From the NCBI GenBank assembly GCA_937916415.1, contig CALGGH010000068.1, positions 1-7,547 of the forward strand: a DNA stretch of 7,547 bases, written 5' to 3'. The stretch's first letter is position 1, and every line of letters begins with the position of its first letter. The stretch comes from an uncultured Lachnospiraceae bacterium (GTDB taxonomy: Bacteria; Bacillota; Clostridia; Lachnospirales; Lachnospiraceae). Shown here piece after piece: positions 1-5,883 of the stretch. The notes under the pieces are model-generated. The model was given only the letters and a program-made list of their open reading frames with translations. It was not told where the DNA came from and made no database searches. The position numbers and the translations under genes were made by a program.

Positions 1-705
1 GAAAATGCACCGACAGTTGATGCCTGCATCATTACTTTTTCCTATGAGATTGAAAAAGCGGTCGTTGAGAATCTGCCATGCAGAAAAATAGCACAGCTGG
101 AATGTGCCTCTGGAATCCTTCCAGTTTATGTATTTGAATATCAGGGAAAGCAATTTGCCTTCTATAAGACACTGGTCGGTGCACCGATCACCGTAGGATT
201 ACTGGAGGACCTGACAGGAGAGCTGAACTGCAGAAAATTTATTCTCTTCGGAGGAGCCGGCTGTCTGGATAAGGAAATCGCCCATGGCAAAGTCATGGTT
301 CCTACGGAAGCTTACCGGGACGAAGGAACCTCCTATCACTATGCTGCACCCAGCGACTACCTGCGGATACGCAACAGCGCGATTGTGGCCGAATGCATGA
401 AGGAAAACCACATCCCTTATATCTCAGGAAAGACCTGGACAACGGATGCCTTCTATCGGGAAACCAGAAACAACTATGAAAAGCGGAAAGCGGAGGGATG
501 CATTTCGGTAGAAATGGAAAGCGCTGCCGTTCAGGCGCTGTGCGACTTCCGGGGCATGGATCTGTATGTTTTCTTTACCAGCGGAGATCTTCTGGATGCA
601 CCGGAATGGGATGCGCGGCTGAAAGAAGGAGAACTCTTAGGAAGCCAGCACGACATTGCCCATTTCCGCATTGCACTGGCATTAGCCGACTATGTTACCA
701 GATAA
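1..705 (+). CDS. Nucleoside phosphorylase (PNP/UDP family), 5'-truncated
   Basis: The frame is open from base 1 with no start codon in the window. 234 residues are visible, so roughly 20-30 N-terminal residues probably lie upstream, judging by the usual 250-260 aa of the family. The family splits nucleosides with phosphate into base and (deoxy)ribose-1-phosphate in the cytoplasm, for salvage. Seen in the sequence, numbered from base 1: a phosphate-loop-like Gly cluster FGGAGC (residues 83-88), the DEGTSYHY segment, the nucleoside-binding EMESAAV motif (171-177), and FTSGD (192-196), whose Asp sits where purine nucleoside phosphorylases carry their catalytic Asp. It ends in two tandem in-frame TAA codons. 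Base specificity (uridine or purine) cannot be decided; the combination resembles clostridial uridine-phosphorylase-like proteins of COG2820. It converges on the oxidoreductase gene across a shared terminator. Family assignment is firm, substrate is not. Confidence 0.88.
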   Translation, partial: ENAPTVDACIITFSYEIEKAVVENLPCRKIAQLECASGILPVYVFEYQGKQFAFYKTLVGAPITVGLLEDLTGELNCRKFILFGGAGCLDKEIAHGKVMVPTEAYRDEGTSYHYAAPSDYLRIRNSAIVAECMKENHIPYISGKTWTTDAFYRETRNNYEKRKAEGCISVEMESAAVQALCDFRGMDLYVFFTSGDLLDAPEWDARLKEGELLGSQHDIAHFRIALALADYVTR

Positions 706-709
706 TAAA

Positions 710-737
710 AGACAGGTGAGCGTTTTCTCACCTGTTT
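710..737. terminator. Bidirectional hairpin terminator between convergent genes
   Basis: A perfect 9-bp stem, ACAGGTGAG (712-720) with CTCACCTGT (727-735), closes a 6-base loop and can extend by weaker pairs at each side. On the minus strand it begins 4 bases after the oxidoreductase stop and is followed by CTTTTATT, a good intrinsic-terminator tail. On the + strand it starts 6 bases after the phosphorylase stop and the following TTTGCTT is a poorer U-tract. It probably ends both transcripts, more strongly the minus-strand one. Confidence 0.8.
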
Positions 738-739
738 GC

Positions 740-1681
740 TTACTGTTTTTTCAATGTTTCCAGGACCAGTGAAATCTCATTGCTCGCCTTATGCGACATG
801 ATCCTGCTCTCCAGCTGACCAGCCTCAATGCAGCGAATGGCTTCATTGATCTCGCCGGTAAAGTCACTGTCCTGTTCTACCAGGATCTCTTCTTCTCCTT
901 CATCACTGTATACAAGCGCTTTGGTACCTTTCCAGAAGTTGACGATCTCGATCCTTCCTCTTTCTCCGTAAAGGATGCCCTTGTTTTCGCTGCCGTCGAT
1001 CCAGGAAGAACGGACCGTTGCCTTAATGCCGTTTTCATAGACGATATCTGCTGTTACATCGATATCTGTCGGATACTCTCCTTTCTCCATGTGCCTTATA
1101 TTCACCGATTGAATCGGGCTGTTGGCATACAGATTCGCAAAGCAGATCGGATATACACCGATATCAAAGAAACACCCTCCCATATCCGGCTCATAAACAT
1201 TCCACGCATGCAGATGAGAGATATCTGCCAGTCCGCAATACTGTCCGTATATCTTTTCTATTCTGCCGATCTTCTCTTCCGCTTTATCTCTCAAAAGAGT
1301 ATTCAGAGAAGTAAAACAGGTCTTATGCGCTTCCATTAAGAAACAGTGATTCTCTTTTGCCAGAGCAAACACTTCATCGATCTGCGCACGATTTTTCAGC
1401 ATCGGCTTTTCACAGATGACATTCTTATGGGCATCCAGACAGGCTTTGATCAGAGCATAATGTGTTGGATTGATCGTAGAAATATAGATCAGGTCCACCT
1501 TCTCATCCTTTAATACCTCTTCATACGTCATCGCCTTGCAGGTGGGATACTTATTCGCGAAAGCCATTGCCTTTTCTATATCCCGGCTTGCGGCCGCATA
1601 TAAAAGCCCATCGGAATAGATGATCCCGTTGGCAACTCTTTTCGCGATATTTCCGCAGCCCATGATCGCCATATTAATCAT
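740..1681 (-). CDS. Gfo/Idh/MocA-family NAD(P)-dependent oxidoreductase
   Basis: A 313-residue cytoplasmic protein of the usual family length (about 310-350). Seen: an N-terminal Rossmann fold with the dinucleotide loop MGCGNIA (residues 7-13), the family-defining EKP motif (91-93) whose Lys contacts nicotinamide and substrate, and GGCFFDIGVYP (168-178), the C-domain motif in which Asp173 and Tyr177 occupy the catalytic area. The family oxidises or reduces sugars, inositols or dihydrodiols; the DIGVY form is closer to glucose-fructose oxidoreductase/dihydrodiol dehydrogenase types than to inositol dehydrogenases with DxGxH. Substrate is unknown. A longer in-frame start at 1744 lies inside the upstream channel gene. 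I chose ATG at 1681 because GGAGG sits 8 bases before it and the Rossmann fold starts at once. The start overlaps the channel stop by 8 bp (ATGATTAA), so translation is likely coupled to that gene. Confidence 0.9.
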   Translation of the reverse strand: MINMAIMGCGNIAKRVANGIIYSDGLLYAAASRDIEKAMAFANKYPTCKAMTYEEVLKDEKVDLIYISTINPTHYALIKACLDAHKNVICEKPMLKNRAQIDEVFALAKENHCFLMEAHKTCFTSLNTLLRDKAEEKIGRIEKIYGQYCGLADISHLHAWNVYEPDMGGCFFDIGVYPICFANLYANSPIQSVNIRHMEKGEYPTDIDVTADIVYENGIKATVRSSWIDGSENKGILYGERGRIEIVNFWKGTKALVYSDEGEEEILVEQDSDFTGEINEAIRCIEAGQLESRIMSHKASNEISLVLETLKKQ

Positions 1682-2543
1682 GGTCTCTTCCTCCGTCGTG
1701 AATGACCAGCTGATTAAACGGAATGCTGATGCCTTCCTGATCAAATCTTTCCTTGATCAGATAACGCAGATCATTCTGAATCGTATAGTGATTTCTCCCC
1801 TTCGCCTTGAAGTATACCGTCACCGATACGCTGCTGTCCTTGTAGGCGGTAATGCCGCGGACGCTCGGCTTGTCATAGCAGATCGCTTCATGCTCATCAT
1901 AATACTTATCACAGACTTCCTGCATGATCTTCATGATCTTTCCGGTATCCTGATCGTAGCCTACGGGCACTTCGATAACGGCCATGTTAAAGTCCTGGGA
2001 ATAGTTAATAACCGTAGAAACCTTACCGTTCGGGATGATGATCTTCTCTCCGGTCCAGCTCTTCAGATACGTACACCGTACCGCAATAGCGGATACCGTT
2101 CCGGAAAAGTCATTGATCTTCACATAGTCTCCTACACCGTACTGTTTCTCAAAGATCAGAAACAGTCCGGTCACAACATCCTGCACGATGCTCTGCGCAC
2201 CAAAGGAAATTGCCAGAGTTCCGATACCGGCAGCGGTAATGACATTGCCGAATACCGTTCCCAAGCCAAGATGATTGGCAACGACAAAAATCGCAATCAG
2301 ATAGATGACATAACGGCTGATGGAACGCGCTAAGGTCATGGTAGTTGCCAGATCCTTAGAACGCTGCTTATCCTCGATTTTCTGGGCATCTCTTAAACCC
2401 TTTGCCGTATATTTGGAAATCACCCTTAATACCAGACTTGCCAGCAAAAAGACGATTGCTATATAAATCAGGGTGGAAACAACATTAATCGAGCTGATCT
2501 TCAGCTCATCCCATACCTCTGTCCAACTGAAATCTTTAAACAT
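1674..2543 (-). CDS. Small MscS-family mechanosensitive ion channel
   Basis: A 289-residue inner-membrane channel of the small-conductance MscS family (YkuT/MscS-like minimal size), which opens under membrane tension to release solutes after hypo-osmotic shock. Seen: three hydrophobic segments at about residues 19-42, 74-92 and 96-125. The third is rich in Gly and Ala (AAGIGTLAISFGAQSIVQ) as expected of the pore-lining TM3. It is followed by the conserved region ending GVGDYV (136-141), the beta-domain and the IPNG turn (170-173), then a mixed C-terminal vestibule domain. A start at 2603 would extend it by 20 residues, but ATG 2543 has AGGAG 6 bases upstream (2550-2554) and is preferred. It leads the operon with the overlapping oxidoreductase gene. 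Nothing is truncated. The functional link between the two genes is not evident and may be only co-transcription. Confidence 0.93.
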   Translation of the reverse strand: MFKDFSWTEVWDELKISSINVVSTLIYIAIVFLLASLVLRVISKYTAKGLRDAQKIEDKQRSKDLATTMTLARSISRYVIYLIAIFVVANHLGLGTVFGNVITAAGIGTLAISFGAQSIVQDVVTGLFLIFEKQYGVGDYVKINDFSGTVSAIAVRCTYLKSWTGEKIIIPNGKVSTVINYSQDFNMAVIEVPVGYDQDTGKIMKIMQEVCDKYYDEHEAICYDKPSVRGITAYKDSSVSVTVYFKAKGRNHYTIQNDLRYLIKERFDQEGISIPFNQLVIHDGGRDHD

Positions 2544-2562
2544 ATCTATCTCCTTCCATATC

Positions 2563-2591
2563 AGTTTAATGGATTTTCCATAGAAACTCAA
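2563..2591 (-). promoter_or_regulatory. Promoter for the mscS-like operon
   Basis: On the minus strand TTGAGT (2586-2591) and TAAACT (2563-2568) are separated by exactly 17 bp. Transcription would start near 2556, leaving a leader of only about 13 bases that just contains the AGGAG site. The -35 box directly abuts the -35 box of the tRNA promoter on the other strand. The very short leader is the main weakness of the call. Confidence 0.55.
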
Positions 2592-2620
2592 TTGAAAAAC
2601 CATTTTAAGTATGTTACAAT
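2592..2620 (+). promoter_or_regulatory. Sigma-A promoter for tRNA-Trp
   Basis: TTGAAA (2592-2597), a 17-bp spacer and TACAAT (2615-2620) form a near-consensus housekeeping promoter. Its -10 box ends 11 bases before the mature tRNA 5' end, so the primary transcript has a short leader for RNase P. A dyad AAGTAT-6 bases-ATACTT (2607-2624) spans the -10 box; it could be chance or a regulatory site. Confidence 0.8.
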
Positions 2621-2631
2621 ACTTGAGCGTT

Positions 2632-2702
2632 AGGGGTGTAGTACAACGGCAGTGCGGCGGTCTCCAAAACCGTTAATGCGGGTTCGATTCCTGCCACCCC
2701 TG
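2632..2702 (+). tRNA. trnW: tRNA-Trp (anticodon CCA)
   Basis: Full cloverleaf by hand: acceptor AGGGGTG (2632-2638) with CACCCCT (2695-2701) and discriminator G2702. The D stem is 2641-2644 with 2652-2655. The anticodon stem GCGGT/ACCGT (2657-2661 with 2669-2673, one G-U pair) holds the loop CTCCAAA, anticodon CCA at 2664-2666. The variable loop has 4 bases. The T stem GCGGG/CCTGC (one G-U) holds loop TTCGATT. No 3' CCA is encoded, so it must be added by a nucleotidyltransferase. It is a solitary tRNA gene read away from the mscS operon. The T-rich stretch CTTTATTTT just after it may help termination. The base composition shifts just beyond its 3' end. Confidence 0.96.
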
Positions 2703-2788
2703 CTTTATTTTGCCCTAGTGTAGCGTTTCAATGATCCGGATCAGGGACCCGGAGAGCCCTGCAGGGCCGGACATGAAGGCAGAGGCGG
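2703..2788. other. GC-rich spacer with palindromes after the tRNA
   Basis: No gene is seen in these 86 bases. Two perfect palindromes stand out: GATCCGGATC (2733-2742) and GCCCTGCAGGGC (2756-2767), with TCCGG (2735-2739) also able to pair with CCGGA (2767-2771). On the minus strand they follow the stop of the aldo/keto reductase gene and may fold into a GC-rich structure that stabilises the mRNA end. No U-tract follows, so a standard intrinsic terminator is not supported. This is also where the composition change begins. Confidence 0.45.
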
Positions 2789-3823
2789 TCAGCCGACGCT
2801 CACCTCTCCGGCCAGGACCTTCTTATAATCTTCGTAGTTTTTATTCAATAACTCGGGAGTGTTAAGTTCATAAGGGCACTTGGACACGCAGGCACGGCAG
2901 TTTGTGCAGCTTTCGATCTGTTTCATGTTCTCCTGCCAGCTTTCCGACAGCCAGTTTTGGGACGGAGCACGCCTGAGCATCAGTGACATCCTGGCACAGT
3001 TGTTTATCTGAATGCCCATGGGACACGGCATGCAGTATCCGCATCCGCGGCAAAAGTCGCCGCTGAGCTCGTTCTTTTCGGCCTCTATGAAATCAGCGGT
3101 CTCCTCGTCCATCCCCGGTGCGTCGTCCATGTACGACAGCCACTGTTCAAGCTCCTCTTCCTTCTGAATGCCCCATATCGGCAGTGCGTTGTCGAACTGA
3201 GCCGTAAATGCATATGCCGCCCCGGAATTGGTGATGAGTCCTCCGGCGAGGGCCTTCATGCATATGAATCCGACGTCGTGCTCCCCGCATGACCTGACGA
3301 GTGCGACCTCGCGTTCACCGGAAAGATAGCTGAAGGGAAACTGCATCGTCTCATACAGGCCGGAGCGCACGCACTCCTCCGCCACGCCTATCTTGTGGGC
3401 GGTGATGCCTATGTGCCTGATCATGCCCTGTCTCTTAAACTCCAGTGCCTGCTCATACAGACCGCTGCCGTCGTCCGGAGCATGGCACCTGTCGGCCATG
3501 TGGAACTGGTAAATGTCTATAACGTCTGTTTTTAAATTCTTGAGCGACATCTCCAGGTCGGCCTTCATGCCGTCCGGAGTCCTGGCGGTGGTCTTGGTCG
3601 CTATCGTGATCCTGTCGCGCACGTCAGAGAGAGCCTCACCGATCTTCTCCTCGCTGTCGGAATAAGCGCGCGCCGTGTCAAAGTACGTCATCCCGCCCTC
3701 ATACGCACGCCTCAGTATCCTGACCGCGTCCGCCATGGTCCGCCTCTGTACCGGCAGAGCGCCAAAAGCGTTCTGCGGAGAGGTTATTCCTGTTTTTCCC
3801 AATGTTACGATTTTAGTTTTCAT
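2789..3823 (-). CDS. Aldo/keto reductase with C-terminal 2x[4Fe-4S] ferredoxin domain
   Basis: A 344-residue cytoplasmic protein. The N-terminal part is an AKR TIM barrel with the full catalytic tetrad visible: Asp49 and Tyr54 in FDTARAYSDSE, Lys77 in ATKT and His108 in QFHM. After about residue 255 come two iron-sulfur motifs: CxxCxxCxxCP at Cys258/261/264/267 and CxxCxxCxxxCP at Cys306/309/312/316. This is the COG1453-type architecture, common in anaerobes, where the clusters presumably connect the barrel to ferredoxin-like electron carriers instead of, or beside, NADPH. Substrate is unknown; the clusters suggest oxygen sensitivity and an anaerobic host. It lies 29 bases after the GH31 gene in the same direction and is probably co-transcribed. 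Its own Shine-Dalgarno is poor (TAGAGAT), consistent with dependence on the upstream gene. ATG 3823 is preferred since the barrel's first strand begins immediately. Confidence 0.9.
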   Translation of the reverse strand: MKTKIVTLGKTGITSPQNAFGALPVQRRTMADAVRILRRAYEGGMTYFDTARAYSDSEEKIGEALSDVRDRITIATKTTARTPDGMKADLEMSLKNLKTDVIDIYQFHMADRCHAPDDGSGLYEQALEFKRQGMIRHIGITAHKIGVAEECVRSGLYETMQFPFSYLSGEREVALVRSCGEHDVGFICMKALAGGLITNSGAAYAFTAQFDNALPIWGIQKEEELEQWLSYMDDAPGMDEETADFIEAEKNELSGDFCRGCGYCMPCPMGIQINNCARMSLMLRRAPSQNWLSESWQENMKQIESCTNCRACVSKCPYELNTPELLNKNYEDYKKVLAGEVSVG

Positions 3824-3852
3824 AATTAAATCTCTATTTAATAATCCACGGG

Positions 3853-5790
3853 TTATTCAATGAATTCATAATCCCCGGATCCACCGTATGACAGGCATTT
3901 CAGGGTTTTCATGTCTATTTCTTCGACGCGCATTGCTGGCGTGACGATCGGCAATGAGCATCCGGGCCTGATGAAGGTGAGCACCTCGCCGAGCTCCGCC
4001 CTCAGGTAGTGATCCCCCCCGGGCAGTTCCTCCTCATCATAATCCTCCATGCTCCTGAACCTGACCATCTTCATGCCCTCCGGCAGGTATACGTGCCTGC
4101 CCCTGGCGTTCTGCACGTAAACCGGCGCGATCATGATGCTGCGTCCGACCATCAGCTGGTCCTCCACGCCGCATGCCCTTTCGTCATCCGGATAATCAAA
4201 TGCCAGCGGAGCGAAGATCACGTCATCATCACGAACGGCCCGCAGGTATTCGTTATACAGGTACGGGATCAGCGCATACCTGAGACCGACAAGTTTTTTG
4301 AATGCCCCGGAATCTCCGAGCGCATACAGCTCCTGCCTCCTCGTGCCCATGGCCGCGTGATTCCTGAAAAGCGGGGTAAAGATGCTAAAGGATATCCACC
4401 TGATCATCAGATCCCTGGTCACGTCCGCACCGAATCCGCCGGTATCCGCTCCGGAATACAAAAATCCCGACATGTTCAGGCCCGGCATCTGCTGTACGTT
4501 CAGCAGCAGGTGACTCCACCAGGAGGCGTTGTCTCCGGTCCAGACTCCTCCGTACCGGTGCATGCCTATATAAGATGAGCGTGAGAACATGAGTATCCTT
4601 TTGTCCGGGCAGAGCCTCTCAAATGCCTCCCCGGCAGCCCTGGTCATGTTGAAGCCGTAGAGATTGTGCACCTTGTCGTGCCTGACCTTCAGGCCATCCT
4701 TCTCATGATAAAAAAGCCTGTAATCCTCCGGATTGTTGGGAATGCCGTCAATCAGCCCCTGAAATTCAAAAAAGCCGTTTATGTCCAGGTTTCGTCCCTT
4801 ATAGCCGTCAATCTTCTCAAACACCTCAGACAGGTGATCCTCGGTGTAAAAAATGGCCGGCTCATTCATGTCATTCCAAAAGCCTTCTATTCCGGCATCC
4901 AGAAGGACCTTATATTTGTCCCCGAACCACCTGCGGGTGTCTTCCCTGAGGAAATCGGGAAAATGGACCCTGCCGGGCCAAACGGCCGCCGTCAGCAGGC
5001 TCCCGTCCTCCTTTTTGACGAAATGACCGCCCGCCACGCCCTCTTCATAGACGTCATAGCCCTGTTCAATCTTGACTCCTGCATCTATGATGGGCACCAG
5101 CCGTATGCCGCGGGACTTCATCTCGTCCACGAATTCCTTAAAATCCGGAAAAGCCTCGTCGCTGACCGTAAAGTCCTTGTACCCGTCCATGTAGTCGATG
5201 TCGAGATAAATGGAATCCAGCGGAATGCCGGCCTCGTCGTACCTGTCGGCCACCTCGCGCACTTCGTCTTCGTTCACGTAGCTCCATCTGCTCTGTCCCA
5301 GGCCAAAGCCCCACTTGGGCGGAACGTAGCTTTTGCCTATTATCCCGCGGAACTGCCTGACGACGTCCCTGGCAGAAGCACCGTCGATGAAGTACGCGAT
5401 AGCGTCAAAGTCCTCTAAAATAACGCTCAATATCGAATGATCCGTATAGCCCGCGTCAAACTCCACCTTGCCCGGGGTGTCAACGTACAGGCCGAAAACT
5501 TCTTTTGCGGAAACCACTACCATAAAATTATGGGCGGCATACAAAGAAGTCTTGTCCTCATGATGGTTGGGATCATCGGAACAATTGCTTACGTAATGCC
5601 ACCCTCTCTTGTTGATTCCCCTGACGGTCTCTCCGAGGCCGTAAATGCGGTCGGCATCATCCATCACGTAGGTCAGCATATGCCCGGCTTCGTCTGCTTT
5701 AAACTTAGGGATGCGTCCGTCCGATGGAGTTATGTCAACCACAACCGAATCCGTCTCCATCGGGCTTCCTATTACGTATTTCCTTATCAT
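3853..5790 (-). CDS. GH31 alpha-glucosidase (predicted isomaltose/alpha-1,6 preference)
   Basis: A 645-residue glycoside hydrolase family 31 enzyme without signal peptide, so cytoplasmic, that would release glucose from the non-reducing end of imported alpha-glucosides. Seen: an N-terminal beta-sandwich with GLGE and the GINKRGW stretch (residues 51-64), the catalytic barrel with Asp307 as nucleophile in WNDMNEP, Asp420 as acid/base in WTGDN, and the substrate-shaping RSSYIGMHRYGG segment (404-415), then C-terminal beta domains. These positions agree exactly with Asp307 and Asp420 as I recall them for the Ruminococcus obeum enzyme Ro-alphaG1, and Trp169 (in GQSRW) matches the Trp there reported to favour isomaltose over maltose. 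Close homology is therefore likely and an alpha-1,6 preference is inferred. An AGGA site lies 7 bases before the ATG. The gene has its own regulatory region and heads an operon with the aldo/keto reductase. Alpha-xylosidase is a less likely alternative. Confidence 0.93.
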   Translation of the reverse strand: MIRKYVIGSPMETDSVVVDITPSDGRIPKFKADEAGHMLTYVMDDADRIYGLGETVRGINKRGWHYVSNCSDDPNHHEDKTSLYAAHNFMVVVSAKEVFGLYVDTPGKVEFDAGYTDHSILSVILEDFDAIAYFIDGASARDVVRQFRGIIGKSYVPPKWGFGLGQSRWSYVNEDEVREVADRYDEAGIPLDSIYLDIDYMDGYKDFTVSDEAFPDFKEFVDEMKSRGIRLVPIIDAGVKIEQGYDVYEEGVAGGHFVKKEDGSLLTAAVWPGRVHFPDFLREDTRRWFGDKYKVLLDAGIEGFWNDMNEPAIFYTEDHLSEVFEKIDGYKGRNLDINGFFEFQGLIDGIPNNPEDYRLFYHEKDGLKVRHDKVHNLYGFNMTRAAGEAFERLCPDKRILMFSRSSYIGMHRYGGVWTGDNASWWSHLLLNVQQMPGLNMSGFLYSGADTGGFGADVTRDLMIRWISFSIFTPLFRNHAAMGTRRQELYALGDSGAFKKLVGLRYALIPYLYNEYLRAVRDDDVIFAPLAFDYPDDERACGVEDQLMVGRSIMIAPVYVQNARGRHVYLPEGMKMVRFRSMEDYDEEELPGGDHYLRAELGEVLTFIRPGCSLPIVTPAMRVEEIDMKTLKCLSYGGSGDYEFIE

Positions 5791-5798
5791 ATGTCTTT

Positions 5799-5826
5799 CC
5801 TGTCCTGCTTACCCTGTCCTGCTTAC
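5799..5826. repeat. 14-bp perfect tandem duplication at the GH31 ribosome-binding region
   Basis: CCTGTCCTGCTTAC occurs twice head to tail (5799-5812 and 5813-5826). Read on the minus strand each unit is GTAAGCAGGACAGG and contains purine-rich SD-like AGGACAGG. The copy next to the gene supplies the AGGA used for the GH31 start; the other lies 14 bases further upstream and is too far to serve it directly. Confidence 0.9.
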
Positions 5827-5828
5827 TT

Positions 5829-5846
5829 TAATAAAACGTTTTCTTA
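5829..5846. promoter_or_regulatory. LacI-family-like operator upstream of the GH31 gene
   Basis: TAATAAAACGTTTTCTTA is an 18-bp palindrome with one mismatched pair and the core AAAACGTTTT (5833-5842). A central CG in an A/T palindrome is the hallmark of LacI/GalR/CcpA-type operators. It lies 38 bases upstream of the GH31 ATG. A weak promoter can be drawn around it on the minus strand, TTGCCT (5846-5851) and TAAAGT (5825-5830) with a 15-bp spacer, which would place the operator between the two boxes. The promoter part is low confidence. No regulator gene is in the window, so repression by a sugar-responsive LacI-type protein is inference. Confidence 0.5.
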
Positions 5847-5872
5847 GGCAAACGCCGGTCATGGCGTTTCCC
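5847..5872 (-). terminator. Hairpin between ugd fusion gene and GH31 gene
   Basis: GGCAAACGCC (5847-5856) pairs with GGCGTTTCCC (5863-5872): seven contiguous pairs, one C-C mismatch and two G-C pairs, around the loop GGTCAT. It lies 11 bases after the stop of the dehydrogenase gene. On the minus strand the stem is followed by TAAGAAAACGTTTTATT, not a run of T, so termination would be weak or partial. It abuts the operator-like palindrome, so partial readthrough from the upstream gene into GH31 is possible. Confidence 0.4.
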
Positions 5873-5883
5873 GCGGCATCAGC

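Noticed and set aside
1682..1744. N-terminal extension of the Gfo/Idh/MocA protein to an ATG at 1744
   Set aside because: It would lie in the coding region of the channel gene without a ribosome-binding site, whereas ATG 1681 has GGAGG at ideal spacing and begins the Rossmann strand.
1620..2333. 237-codon open frame on the + strand opposite the mscS gene
   Set aside because: It lies wholly antisense to two convincing genes, has no recognisable domain and no Shine-Dalgarno; it is a shadow frame.
3838..3858. Hairpin AATAATCCACGGGTTATT between GH31 and AKR genes as a terminator
   Set aside because: The stem is only about five A/T pairs with mismatches and no T-run follows; it would not stop transcription.
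4666..5418. 250-codon open frame on the + strand opposite the GH31 gene
   Set aside because: Composition is an antisense echo of GH31 codons and no family motifs are seen; the minus-strand frame carries the catalytic residues.
5833..5842. Catabolite response element (cre) for CcpA
   Set aside because: The core AAAACGTTTT has the CG centre but not the full TGNAANCG consensus; a general LacI-family operator is the safer call.
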